Shown here: in pieces, positions 46,314 through 54,866 of the stretch | How the letters are laid out: each line of letters opens with the position of its first letter | Numbering within the stretch: the stretch's first letter is position 1 | Source: Bacillota bacterium | Lineage (GTDB): Bacteria > Bacillota > UBA5301 > JAMCQP01 | Assembly: GCA_023381695.1 (NCBI GenBank) | Contig: JAMCQP010000045.1 | Location: forward strand, 1 to 64,000 | Length of the DNA stretch: 64,000 nucleotides | Reading direction: 5' to 3' | The notes under the pieces: generated by a model | Database searches by the model: none | The model's input: only the letters and a program-made list of their open reading frames with translations | What the model was told of the DNA's origin: nothing | Made by a program: the position numbers and the translations under genes

Positions 46314-46814
46314 CTACAATGCTATCCCCCGGACCTCTCCGGCCAGTTCCCTGGGTACCGCCACCGTCACCACCCTGGTGCGATCGTACTTGGGCGGGTT
46401 GAGAACTTTGGTGACGGTGCCCTCTCCGACTGCTTCGCCGGCCCGGTTCACCACGGTTGCTTTCTGGCCCGGTTGGGGCGCCGGGAGGAACTCGTAAGGG
46501 AAAGAGACGGTGGCCTCCGTATCGGAATGGGGGGCGTCCACCACGAAGATCGCCTGGCCCGGACAGGCGGGAATGCACAGCCCGCAGCCGCGGCACTTGT
46601 CCTCCGCCAGGCGCGGGAGGTTGGTAATGGGCTCACCGACGCTGATCGCCCCGTATGGGCAGGCCTCTTCGCAAGGATTGCACGGAATCGGCTGCAAGCA
46701 CTCCAGAACCGCCACCGGCCCCTCTTTCAGGCGTTTCTCCCCCGGGAAGCCGGGCGCCTGCTTCAGATCCTCCCACGTGACAATCCCGGTGGCCAAAAGC
46801 TCACTCTCCGACAT
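46314..46814 (-). CDS. 4Fe-4S dicluster ferredoxin-like protein
   Basis: 166 residues from ATG 46814, with GGGGGAT upstream. N-terminal helical part, then two cluster motifs, C-N-P-C-E-E-A-C-P and C-R-G-C-G-L-C-I-P-A-C-P, then a small beta-rich domain of about 70 residues ending in R-V-V-T-V-A-V-P. Such proteins occur alone or beside amine/proline-type dehydrogenases, here alone. Cytoplasmic electron carrier; partner unknown. Confidence 0.75.
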   Translation of the reverse strand: MSESELLATGIVTWEDLKQAPGFPGEKRLKEGPVAVLECLQPIPCNPCEEACPYGAISVGEPITNLPRLAEDKCRGCGLCIPACPGQAIFVVDAPHSDTEATVSFPYEFLPAPQPGQKATVVNRAGEAVGEGTVTKVLNPPKYDRTRVVTVAVPRELAGEVRGIAL

Positions 46815-46902
46815 CTTGATCCCCCACTCCACCCGCAAAAAAATATATATAAGGTCCGATACTTGCCAACCCATCATGCTTTAATCTCACGCACCGTCAG
46901 CC

Positions 46903-47913
46903 CTAACAAGCAAACAGGACCACAACCAGCACCAGGCCGAGAACCAACGCCAGAAGCGCCCGGCTGGTGAACTTAAACCGCTCGCCGGAAGCCTCGGAGT
47001 TCAACACCCTCTGGATCCGGTTCTCCAGAGTTCCCACATGGCTGGCAAATCCCGGAAAGACCAGAAACTCGCGCGGCGCCGGGCCGGAAACCACCGTTTG
47101 CCGGCCATCCGTTTGCCGGCCATCCTTCCAGATCTTCAGCAGGGTCTCCGCATAGAGAAGCGGTTTCTGGGTCATCGCCACCACCCGGTCATCCACCGCT
47201 TCCTCCTGCTTGCGCATGAAATGCCGAAAGGCCACCCGGCCAAAAGGCGAGAAGAACATTCCGTCGCGCAACAGTACGCCAAGCCAGGACCGCAGGGTGT
47301 CCCGGCGGGCCAGGTGGACCAGCTCATGGGTCAGAACGGCTTCCAACTGCTGATCGTCAAACCTGTCCAGCAAACCCCTGGATACCACCAGCACCGGATG
47401 GGCAAAGCCCATGGCAAAAGCCAGCGCCGTCTTGCCAGGCCACAGGCGCAAATCCGGAAGCCCGATCCCCAAATCCGCCAGGCGGGGCCTCAGGATCGCC
47501 GTTACCCGCGATGCATCGTCGCCGGACAGGGGCGGATTTTTCTTCACCATCCGGTGAGCAACGTAGCTGTTGGCAAAGATCTTGAAAAGCGAATAGGCAA
47601 AGGTGGCAAACATCAACGGCAGGATAATCCCGGTGAACCACGGCTCGCTCCGGCAGATAATATGCCACCGGGCCGGCCACATCCCGCCGGGCCCCAGCCC
47701 TCCCATCGAACACCGGCCGGCGCTCCCCAGGTAGTATATGTAGCCCAGCACCGGCGCCAGAAGCGGCAATGACCAGAGCCACATCTGAAGCTCCGGCCGG
47801 GAAAACCACGGCAACCGCCAGACCGCCGCCACGATCAGGTAGACGGCCGCCGAGCCCACCAGGATGTAAGGAATGTAAGGATGATGTTGCAAGGAAAGTA
47901 AGAACCCGGGCAT
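46903..47913 (-). CDS. M56-family (BlaR1/MecR1-type) membrane metallopeptidase
   Basis: 336 residues from ATG 47913 (GAAGG seven bases upstream); a nearby upstream ATG lacks one. Several membrane helices, zinc motif H-E-L-V-H near 190, a following E-E-A-V-D-D, and a C-terminal helix. There is no penicillin-binding sensor domain, unlike BlaR1 proper. Just downstream of a BlaI-type repressor, so it probably cleaves that repressor or acts as its sensor. A 15-base tandem duplication gives D-G-R-Q-T twice near residue 264. Confidence 0.85.
   Translation of the reverse strand: MPGFLLSLQHHPYIPYILVGSAAVYLIVAAVWRLPWFSRPELQMWLWSLPLLAPVLGYIYYLGSAGRCSMGGLGPGGMWPARWHIICRSEPWFTGIILPLMFATFAYSLFKIFANSYVAHRMVKKNPPLSGDDASRVTAILRPRLADLGIGLPDLRLWPGKTALAFAMGFAHPVLVVSRGLLDRFDDQQLEAVLTHELVHLARRDTLRSWLGVLLRDGMFFSPFGRVAFRHFMRKQEEAVDDRVVAMTQKPLLYAETLLKIWKDGRQTDGRQTVVSGPAPREFLVFPGFASHVGTLENRIQRVLNSEASGERFKFTSRALLALVLGLVLVVVLFAC
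47096..47125. repeat. 15-base exact tandem duplication inside the M56 gene
   Basis: GTTTGCCGGCCATCC occurs twice in a row, in frame, adding five residues. Looks like a recent slippage event. Confidence 0.8.
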
Positions 47914-47961
47914 CCGCCAGCCTTCTCTCCGCATAAAGTAGAGCGGCCTACAACTGTCCCG

Positions 47962-48393
47962 CTACCGCTGCTGCTTCTGCTTGCGCTCCTGAATGAGCTT
48001 TTCCAGCATCTCCAGCCTGGCTTCATCCTCCTGGCTCATCCTATCCACGAAATGCGTCATCGCCGGTTCCGCGAAGTCCGCCAGCAGCCCGTCGATGACC
48101 TCCGTCACCACCGAGTTGAGCAACTCGTTCTTGCTGAGCACCGGCGAATATAGATAAGCGTTGCCCACCTTCTCCTTCTGAAGGATCCCCTTCTCGGCCA
48201 GCCGGGTCATGATGGTCATCACCGTGGTATAGGCCAGATCCCGGCGCTGCCGCAGGACATCGTAGACTTCCCGCACCGTGGCTTTCTTCTGGGACCAGAT
48301 GATCTCCATCACGTCCGCTTCCAGATGGCCAAGCACCTTCTTCAGCCCGATCTTGTTCGGGTGGAAATCCTTCAAACCCTTGTTCAAACGCAT
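47962..48393 (-). CDS. BlaI/MecI/CopY-family transcriptional repressor
   Basis: 143 residues from ATG 48393 with AGGAGTG eight bases upstream. Winged helix typical of the family: L-E-A-D-V-M-E-I-I-W near 27, V-R-E-V-Y-D-V-L, Y-T-T-V-M-T-I-M-T-R-L-A-E-K-G-I-L. The family represses beta-lactam, copper or envelope-stress genes and is inactivated by M56 proteolysis or metal. The next genes upstream on the same strand are an ABC transporter and a DUF2318 gene, possible targets. Confidence 0.9.
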   Translation of the reverse strand: MRLNKGLKDFHPNKIGLKKVLGHLEADVMEIIWSQKKATVREVYDVLRQRRDLAYTTVMTIMTRLAEKGILQKEKVGNAYLYSPVLSKNELLNSVVTEVIDGLLADFAEPAMTHFVDRMSQEDEARLEMLEKLIQERKQKQQR

Positions 48394-48468
48394 CAGCGCC
48401 ACTCCTCGCCGGATCAATCGATTCTATGTTGCGTCACAGTTTGATTATATCGCACCACCGGCCGAGAA

Positions 48469-49152
48469 TCAACCGCTACTTGATGTAATACTTCCGTCGC
48501 GGATCTCCACGGTTTTCCCCGCATACCGCGCGTTCTCCCGGTTGTGGGTGACCATCACGATGGTAAGCCCATCCTGGTTGAGAAACCGGAAAAGATCCAT
48601 GATCTCCTCGCTGGTCCTGGTGTCCAGCGCCCCGGTGGGCTCGTCCGCCAGGAGAACCGGCGGGTCGTTGACGATCGCCCTGGCGATGGCCACCCGTTCC
48701 TGCTCCCCGCCGGAAAGCTGGTTGGGCAGGCGATCATGCTTGCCCGCCAGCCCCACCCGGGTGAGCACCGCCTCTGCAAGCTCGCGCTGCTCGTCCTGCT
48801 TTTTGCGGGTGATGGCCAGGGGAAGCATGACGTTTTCCAGCGCGGTCAAATACGGGATAAGCTGGAACTGTTGGAAGACAAACCCGATATATTCGCGCCG
48901 GAAATCGGCCAGTCTCTCCTGGGAAAGCTGGTAAACCGGGATGGTGTCGATGGTTACCTCCCCGCTGGTGGGCGGGTTGAGCCCGCCGAGAATGCTGAGC
49001 AGGGTGCTCTTGCCCGAGCCCGAAGGGCCCATCAGGGCGATAAATTCCCCTTCCGCCACATCCAAACTGGCGCCGGAAAGAGCCATCGTCCGCGTCCCGC
49101 CCGCTCCGGCGCGATATTCCTTGGCGACATTGCGCAATTCAATCAGACTCAT
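48469..49152 (-). CDS. ABC transporter ATPase, MacB/LolD family
   Basis: 227 residues from ATG 49152 with GGGGAG seven bases upstream. Walker A G-P-S-G-S-G-K-S-T, Q-loop F-V-F-Q-Q, signature L-S-G-G-E-Q-E-R-V, Walker B V-L-L-A-D-E-P, H-loop V-T-H. Pairs with the FtsX-fold permease that follows. MacB/LolD-type systems move substrates within or from the membrane rather than across it by a channel. Confidence 0.92.
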   Translation of the reverse strand: MSLIELRNVAKEYRAGAGGTRTMALSGASLDVAEGEFIALMGPSGSGKSTLLSILGGLNPPTSGEVTIDTIPVYQLSQERLADFRREYIGFVFQQFQLIPYLTALENVMLPLAITRKKQDEQRELAEAVLTRVGLAGKHDRLPNQLSGGEQERVAIARAIVNDPPVLLADEPTGALDTRTSEEIMDLFRFLNQDGLTIVMVTHNRENARYAGKTVEIRDGSITSSSG

Positions 49153-49209
49153 GGTGCAACTCCCCAATCATGCCGCTAAACTCTCCCAGCATATCGCAAA
49201 TCCATATCG

Positions 49210-50367
49210 CTAAATGAACCGCAACGCCTCGGCCGGATCCAGGCGCGAGGCCCGCCAGGCCGGGTAGAAGCTGGCCAGCATCCCCGCCACCACCGCCAGG
49301 GCCAGCGCCACCCCGCCCACAATGGGGTTCCAACCGATGGACACCGCCGTCTTTGCCACAAACGGCGCCGCCGCGCGGGCGCCCAGGGTTCCAATGGCAT
49401 ATCCCGCCAGCCCTCCCAGGAGGCTGATTACGAGGGCCTCAAAGAGGATAATCACCATCACATGGGATTTTCGGAAACCAATTGCGCGGAAGATCCCGAT
49501 CTCCCTGGTCCGCTCGTTGACCGAGGAGAGCATGGTGATCCCCATCATCAATACGCCGATAAGGAGAACCACTACCGAAACGGCATAAGAAAAGCTGTCC
49601 AGCCTCTCCACCGTATCAAGCCGTCCCTTGACCGCCTGCCGGAGAGCGGTGACCTTCACATCCGGCAGGGCGGCGCCAATCTGCCGGACGATTTCATCGA
49701 CCGGGCAACTCAGGCAGAGCGCGCTGACCTCGATAAGATTCAATTTTCCCGGCTGGCCAAGCATCTTCTGGGCGACCCCCAGGTCGCCGAAGATCAGCCC
49801 GTCCTCCTGGGATCCCATTTCTTTCAACACGCCGGCCACCTGGAACTCCTGCCCGTTAACCACCAGCGTGTCGCCGGGCATCTTGTGAAACTCCTCCGCG
49901 GCGCCATGGCCGAGCAAGAGTTCCGAGGGAGATTTCGGCCGCCGCCCGGTGATCTCCCACCATTTTTTCATGCGCAACTCCGCGGTAAAGTCCACCCCCA
50001 CCATCAGTACCTGCCGCCCGCCGGCTTTAACGGTCCCCAGGAGCTTGGGGGCCACGGCGCTGATGTTTTGCCGGTCCTTGATCCGCCTGATGGCCGTCAC
50101 CGCGTTCATGTCCAGTTGCTTAACGTCGTAGGAAACGCCTGCCACCGTGATGCCCCCGTATGAAAGGGCCAACCCCTCCGAACGGGGAACCACGACGATA
50201 TTGGCCCCGTATTCGTCAAGTTCCGTGGCAATCGCCTGTTTCATGGCCGTGGTGATGCTGTAGAGGATGACGATGGTCGCGATGCCTATCGTCAGGCCCA
50301 GCACGGAAAAGAGGAGCCGGGCCTTCCGGCGCCGCAAATTGCCGATGGAAATATCTGTCAACCGCAT
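49210..50367 (-). CDS. FtsX/MacB-type ABC permease
   Basis: 385 residues from ATG 50367 (GAGAGGA eight bases upstream). One membrane helix near the N terminus (R-R-R-K-A-R-L-L-F-S-V-L-G-L), a large extracytoplasmic domain, and three C-terminal helices of the FtsX fold (R-T-R-E-I-G-I-F-R-A-I-G-F near 283). The extracytoplasmic part holds the pair C-L-S-C near 226. Companion of the ATPase downstream; one gene means a homodimeric permease. Confidence 0.9.
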   Translation of the reverse strand: MRLTDISIGNLRRRKARLLFSVLGLTIGIATIVILYSITTAMKQAIATELDEYGANIVVVPRSEGLALSYGGITVAGVSYDVKQLDMNAVTAIRRIKDRQNISAVAPKLLGTVKAGGRQVLMVGVDFTAELRMKKWWEITGRRPKSPSELLLGHGAAEEFHKMPGDTLVVNGQEFQVAGVLKEMGSQEDGLIFGDLGVAQKMLGQPGKLNLIEVSALCLSCPVDEIVRQIGAALPDVKVTALRQAVKGRLDTVERLDSFSYAVSVVVLLIGVLMMGITMLSSVNERTREIGIFRAIGFRKSHVMVIILFEALVISLLGGLAGYAIGTLGARAAAPFVAKTAVSIGWNPIVGGVALALAVVAGMLASFYPAWRASRLDPAEALRFI

Positions 50368-50436
50368 AGAACCGGTCCTCTCTACTCTGTTTTTGGCGGG
50401 CACGCCGCTTTCTACCCTTTATCCCTGGCGGCAATT

Positions 50437-51138
50437 CTAGACCCTTGGCTTCCAGGCGGCAACCTCATTCACGCTCATGACCGCGTCACCGCCGTCCTGG
50501 GCAGTCTGCATCGCCGCCGGCGGGTACTTCTGGCAGCCGCCGGACAATCCTTCAAGTCCTTCCAGGCTCCAGACCGTGCCGCAGGTGTTGCAGACCAGGT
50601 TCGACCCCTCGATGTGGAAACTGGTGGAAGAACACGGTTCGCAGAGCCTGACGGCCGTTACCACCTTTCCGGAGGGGGCCGCGTAAGCCAGGAGGGGCAC
50701 AGCTCCCTTGCCGCTCTGATTCGATCCCGCGTACTCAAAACTCACCAGCTTGTACTGCTCGATCTTGTCCAGCGGGATTCGGATCTTGCCGCCGGAAACC
50801 ACCACCTGGACATTGGTCTGCTCTATGCGCTGGTTCGAATAATTCACCGGCGCCACCTTGACTGTAGTGGCTCCCTGGAGCGCCCCCGCGTTGCCAGTCC
50901 CAGCCCCGCCTTTCAGGTTCTGCAGCCCAATACCCACGGTGGCAACTATGACCAGACCCACCCCCAGATACCAACCCCAGCGATTGGTGTTGCGGCCCCC
51001 GTTGTCGCCCCCGCTGGCGCTGCTCCTTCTGGTGCGACCCCCACCGGTACCACCTCCCCTGGTACGATCTTCGCCGGTACGATCTCCGCCGTTATGGTTT
51101 CCAAGAACCTTTTTGCGCTTCTCCTCGTGGTTTTTCAT
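50437..51138 (-). CDS. DUF2318 membrane-anchored Cys-rich protein
   Basis: 233 residues. A low-complexity Gly/Arg/Thr-rich N terminus (about 17-52) precedes one membrane helix (about 55-74) and the DUF2318 domain: C-E-P-C-S-S-T-S-F-H (about 166-175), C-N-T-C-G-T-x-W-x-L, G-G-C-Q-K-Y-P-P. DUF2318 proteins accompany FtsX-like ABC genes in iron-uptake loci such as the p19/FetMP-type systems of other bacteria. No Ftr1 permease or p19 is here, so an iron role is inferred only. Confidence 0.78.
   Translation of the reverse strand: MKNHEEKRKKVLGNHNGGDRTGEDRTRGGGTGGGRTRRSSASGGDNGGRNTNRWGWYLGVGLVIVATVGIGLQNLKGGAGTGNAGALQGATTVKVAPVNYSNQRIEQTNVQVVVSGGKIRIPLDKIEQYKLVSFEYAGSNQSGKGAVPLLAYAAPSGKVVTAVRLCEPCSSTSFHIEGSNLVCNTCGTVWSLEGLEGLSGGCQKYPPAAMQTAQDGGDAVMSVNEVAAWKPRV
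51031..51090. repeat. Four degenerate 15-base tandem repeats in the DUF2318 gene
   Basis: Units start GGTGCGACC, GGTACCACC, GGTACGATC and GGTACGATC; the last two differ at one base. They encode the Gly/Arg/Thr/Glu/Asp-rich tract before the membrane helix and are prone to slippage. Confidence 0.65.
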
Positions 51139-51301
51139 GGTTATAAATCATTCCTTTCGCTTCGCTTTAGACTCGCTCAACCTTTAATCCAGGCTCAACG
51201 GCCTTAAATATTCTTGCGCTACAAAACATAATACTATAAAATGTCGTACTTGCATTCAAAAATTTTTCGCAGAAGGCCACGCCGTCTCCACAGCAAGAGT
51301 G

Positions 51302-51556
51302 TCACCCTCCGCTCATCGCGTAAAAGACCCACAGCGTATCCCCGGCGGCCAGCTTTCGACCTGCTTCCGCCCTCACTCCATTGCAAAGGATCACTAGCTC
51401 CTCTGGGCGGCTGGTCAAGGCCAGCCGCGCCAGCAAATCAGCCACCGTCGCCCCGCCAGGCAACCGCACCTGTTGTGCTTCCGATTTCTCCTTGATCCCC
51501 GGCCTGCCCCTGACCGTCACAAGAATCGGTTCGCCCGGCTTTGCCCTTGTATCCAT
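51302..51556 (-). CDS. MoaD/ThiS-family sulfur-carrier-like protein
   Basis: 84 residues ending in the Gly-Gly tail needed for thiocarboxylation (M-S-G-G). Ubiquitin-like pattern: T-V-A-D-L-L-A-R-L near 37 and the L-A-A-G-D-T-L-W-V-F end. It lies 32 bases after the AOR gene on the same strand, so a role in making the tungstopterin/molybdopterin of that enzyme is plausible; ThiS-like use cannot be excluded. Confidence 0.78.
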   Translation of the reverse strand: MDTRAKPGEPILVTVRGRPGIKEKSEAQQVRLPGGATVADLLARLALTSRPEELVILCNGVRAEAGRKLAAGDTLWVFYAMSGG

Positions 51557-51588
51557 TGCACCCTCCCCGGCATCCGAGCCCCCGCCGC

Positions 51589-53346
51589 TTACCGGCCGAA
51601 CAGGCCGTCCAGTTCCTCCGCCGGAACATCAAACACCGTGCCTGAAGCAGGGTTCACCTGGCGGGTCATATACTCGGGCAACCGGTCATCCGCCGGGCCG
51701 AAGCCCGCCGCCCGGTTGAAGGCCAGCTCGGTCTGCAGGGTCTCCAGAGCCACCCGCCGCAGGTCTTCAGTTGACCAGGCCGCCCCGTACCGGGCGTTAA
51801 CCAGAGCCTCCAGCAATTCCAGCCTGGTCTTGACCGCGGGTCCCACAAACAGGCACATGCCCAGGTAATCGTAGATCGTGGCGTTGATCTGCGCATTGCG
51901 CGAGACCTCGACCTGCCCCGCCGGAGACCGCTGGTCGATCCGGGCGCGCACCGTGTTGCCGGCGGTGTGGTCCGCTCCCATGGGGGAGGTGGCGTAGGTA
52001 ACGCCCAGCCCCTTCACCGCCCGGGGATCGTAGGAGGGCATAATCTGGCCCTTCACCGCAGGCACGTCGGTCACCCCCAGCACCCGCCCGGTGACCGCCC
52101 CGCCCTGCCCCAGGACCATGCCCATGATACTGCCCTTGCCGATCTCCTCCACCAGCCTGATGGCGCCGTCCGCATCCCCAAAGGGGACCAGCCCGGCTTC
52201 CATGGTGATGGCCACCGCCCCGCCGGTTTCAATGGTGTCCACCCCATAATCATTGCAGAGGCGGTTGAGTTCCGCGATCTTGTCCAGATCCCCGATCTCG
52301 CAGTTAGACCCGAAAAGCCCGATGGTCTCATATTCAAGAGGCGAGACCAGAACCCTCCCGCCGGCGTCATGGTAGATATTGGAACACCGGATCGGGCAGC
52401 CCGGCATGCAGGCGTGGGTGGGTTGCCCCCCTCTGGCCAGGATGGTCTCGCGCAGCCGCTCGCCTCCAATGGCCTCCGCCTGCTCAAAGTGGCCGGTCCG
52501 GAAGTTGTGGGTGGGCAGGCCGCCCATGGCCTCCAGGATAGCAACCATGGCCGCCGTCCCGTACTCGGGGTAGACCTCGGCGGTCTGCGGCGTTTCCCGA
52601 ATCACCTCCATAACTTCCCGGACCGCGGCGTGGAAGGCTTTGGGATCCTGCAAGGCCGGTGGTTCGCAACCTGCGTCGTCCACCACCACGGCCTTCAGCC
52701 CCTTTGAGCCCATCACGGCGCCCAGGCCGCCCCGGCCGCAGTACCGGCTGGGAATGCCGTCCACATCGGTGTTGGTGATTCCCGCGGCCGACATCAGCCT
52801 CTCTCCGGCCGGTCCGATCAAGAGCACCCCCACTTTCTTTCCATAGCGCTCCCGCAGCCGGGAGGCGGCCTCATAGACCCCAACTTCCCGCAGGTCGTCC
52901 GCCGGCAAAAGCTGCACCCCCTGGCGGTTGATCAACAACAGGAAGAGCTTGCCTCCGGCCGGCCGGCCTTCAACCACCACGGCCTTGATTCCCAGCCTGG
53001 CCAGTTTACCGGCCACCACGCCGCCGCCGTTGCTCTCCTTGATCCCCCCGGTGAGGGGACTCTTGGCCCCAATCGAAATCCTCCCCGAAGAAGGAGCGCT
53101 CGTCCCCGCCAGCAGTCCCGGCGCGATCACCAGCTTGTTGGCCGGGCCGAGCGGGTGGCACCCCGGCTCCACCTCCCAGGCTACAATCCTGGAAGTAAGG
53201 ACCCGTCCACCCAGGAGCCGGTCGTCTTCCGGAACCTCGTGGTAGGCCGCTTTTCCTGCTTGCATATCCACCCGCAGGATCCGGTTCATGGTCTCATTCA
53301 TGGCGCCATTTACAGCGCCATTTGTGCCATTCATAGTCATGCTCAT
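51589..53346 (-). CDS. Aldehyde:ferredoxin oxidoreductase (AOR) family enzyme
   Basis: 585 residues; AAGGAGTG is eight bases before ATG 53346. A Met/Asn/Gly-rich N-terminal stretch (about 1-20) made from short DNA repeats precedes the AOR domain 1 (R-I-L-R-V-D-M, G-G-R-V-L-T-S-R). Pterin/FeS motifs: C-M-P-G-C-P-I-R-C (near 315) and D-Y-L-G-M-C-L-F near 505, plus G-A-D-H-T-A-G-N. AORs oxidise aldehydes to acids with ferredoxin, using a tungsten bis-pterin. The start overlaps the deacetylase stop by four bases, an odd join of metabolic and envelope genes. Confidence 0.9.
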   Translation of the reverse strand: MSMTMNGTNGAVNGAMNETMNRILRVDMQAGKAAYHEVPEDDRLLGGRVLTSRIVAWEVEPGCHPLGPANKLVIAPGLLAGTSAPSSGRISIGAKSPLTGGIKESNGGGVVAGKLARLGIKAVVVEGRPAGGKLFLLLINRQGVQLLPADDLREVGVYEAASRLRERYGKKVGVLLIGPAGERLMSAAGITNTDVDGIPSRYCGRGGLGAVMGSKGLKAVVVDDAGCEPPALQDPKAFHAAVREVMEVIRETPQTAEVYPEYGTAAMVAILEAMGGLPTHNFRTGHFEQAEAIGGERLRETILARGGQPTHACMPGCPIRCSNIYHDAGGRVLVSPLEYETIGLFGSNCEIGDLDKIAELNRLCNDYGVDTIETGGAVAITMEAGLVPFGDADGAIRLVEEIGKGSIMGMVLGQGGAVTGRVLGVTDVPAVKGQIMPSYDPRAVKGLGVTYATSPMGADHTAGNTVRARIDQRSPAGQVEVSRNAQINATIYDYLGMCLFVGPAVKTRLELLEALVNARYGAAWSTEDLRRVALETLQTELAFNRAAGFGPADDRLPEYMTRQVNPASGTVFDVPAEELDGLFGR

Positions 53347-54809
53347 GGTGTCACTCCTTCCTGCCTGGGGTTCTCCTGACCGGCGCTTCCCTGCCCTGCC
53401 CTTTCCCGGCTTGCGCCTTCAGCCGGGAAACTTCCAACCTTGCCCCTGTTTTGAAGCACCAGGTCGGACAGTTTTACCAATTCAACCCCGTTGGCCTTGA
53501 ACTCCGGCAACATCGCCTCGATGGCCCTGGCCGTATCGGGGCGCACATGCCCGATTCCGATTGCGTCGCCGTTTCGCAGGGCGATCTTCATCAACTGTTT
53601 CAGCCGCTCGTCAATCTGCTCCACCCTGTTCACGTTATCCAGGAAGAGGAAGTTTTCCCCGAAAGGGATGCCCTCCTCCCGCGCCACTTCCGGAATCACC
53701 GAATTCACCGCGGTACGGCTGTCCAGGAAGAACAACCCCTTCTCCTTGACCACTGAAAGCACCGCTCGCATCACCCGCCGGTCCTCGGTGGCCAGCGAAC
53801 CCATGTGGTTGTTCACCCCCACCACCCCGGGCACGGCGGCAAGCTCCTCGGCCACCAGTTGCTGGATCTCCTGGTCGGTCATATTCGTGGTAATCGTGCC
53901 CTTTTCCAGCCGCAAACCGGAGCTCACGGGCTGCATGGGCAGGTGCAGGATCACCTCCCAGCCGCGTTGAGCCCCTTCCGTCGCCATCTGCGTCGATTCC
54001 GGCAGGAACGGGATAACCGCCATCGTCAACTGGACGGGAAGATCCAGCATCTCCTGGCTGGCCGCCCTGGCGTATCCCCAGTCGTCAATCACAATGGCCA
54101 CCTTCGGAGGTCTTAGTCTCTCACCCGGCAACGGCGGCGAAATATCCGGCTCCCCGGCAATGGGGGGAAGAGCGGGATGCAAACCTAAACGCGAACCGGC
54201 AGTCCTCTTGAGAACCAGCGTCTCCGCCACCAGGCGATACTGCCGATCATGAAGCGATTCCTTCCAGCCGATCTGCAGGATCGCCTCCGGAAGCCTGTCC
54301 ACCCCGTAGTCCACGGCGAACAACTCGCCGCCCACCTCGGAAATCGCCTGCCGGATTGAGTTGATATAATCATCCAGGGTGAAATGTTGCGAGGTGGCCA
54401 GCGCCAATACCTGCCGCTCCTGCCCCAGCCACCAGATCATCTCCGGCTCCCGGCCGGATGCCGTACCCGGCTTTTCCTGGGCAACGGGTTTCTCCTGTGG
54501 AACAGTCTCCTCCACCAGGGTGATCTCGGACGGCACAAGACCCAACCGCAAAAAGGCGGAATTCACGGCCCCCCGGATCTTCTGAGCCGCCGGGGTAAAA
54601 TCGTAGACCAGCTTGCCGCCCTCGCGAAAGAGCGTGTAACGCTGATTCCGTTCCAGCACTTCCCGGCGCCGAAAAGAAACGCCCTGGTTGCTCAGCACAT
54701 TAAAAGCCTGCCAGATGGTAAAAGCCAGGAGAAGCAGGACAACCCCGAAAGAGACAGGCCCTATGGGACTCTTTTTCCGTCTCGGCTCCCCGGCCCGCGA
54801 CATCGCCAA
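53343..54809 (-). CDS. Divergent polysaccharide deacetylase (DUF610 type), membrane anchored
   Basis: 488 residues from TTG 54809 (GGGGGAG six bases upstream; ATG two codons on is an alternative). One membrane helix near 18-38, a variable region of about 190 residues, then the deacetylase fold: K-V-A-I-V-I-D-D-W-G-Y (near 235), H-L-P-M-Q-P (near 288), G-V-N-N-H-M-G-S (near 330), F-L-D-S-R-T, and G-I-G-H-V-R near 440. Family members sit beside M23/S41 genes, as here. Possible target: peptidoglycan or another envelope glycan. Confidence 0.85.
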   Translation of the reverse strand: MAMSRAGEPRRKKSPIGPVSFGVVLLLLAFTIWQAFNVLSNQGVSFRRREVLERNQRYTLFREGGKLVYDFTPAAQKIRGAVNSAFLRLGLVPSEITLVEETVPQEKPVAQEKPGTASGREPEMIWWLGQERQVLALATSQHFTLDDYINSIRQAISEVGGELFAVDYGVDRLPEAILQIGWKESLHDRQYRLVAETLVLKRTAGSRLGLHPALPPIAGEPDISPPLPGERLRPPKVAIVIDDWGYARAASQEMLDLPVQLTMAVIPFLPESTQMATEGAQRGWEVILHLPMQPVSSGLRLEKGTITTNMTDQEIQQLVAEELAAVPGVVGVNNHMGSLATEDRRVMRAVLSVVKEKGLFFLDSRTAVNSVIPEVAREEGIPFGENFLFLDNVNRVEQIDERLKQLMKIALRNGDAIGIGHVRPDTARAIEAMLPEFKANGVELVKLSDLVLQNRGKVGSFPAEGASRERAGQGSAGQENPRQEGVTP

Positions 54810-54866
54810 AATTTACTCCCCCATTAATTCGAGAAGGGTGCGTAGCACCCTCCTTGTCTGGCGGGC

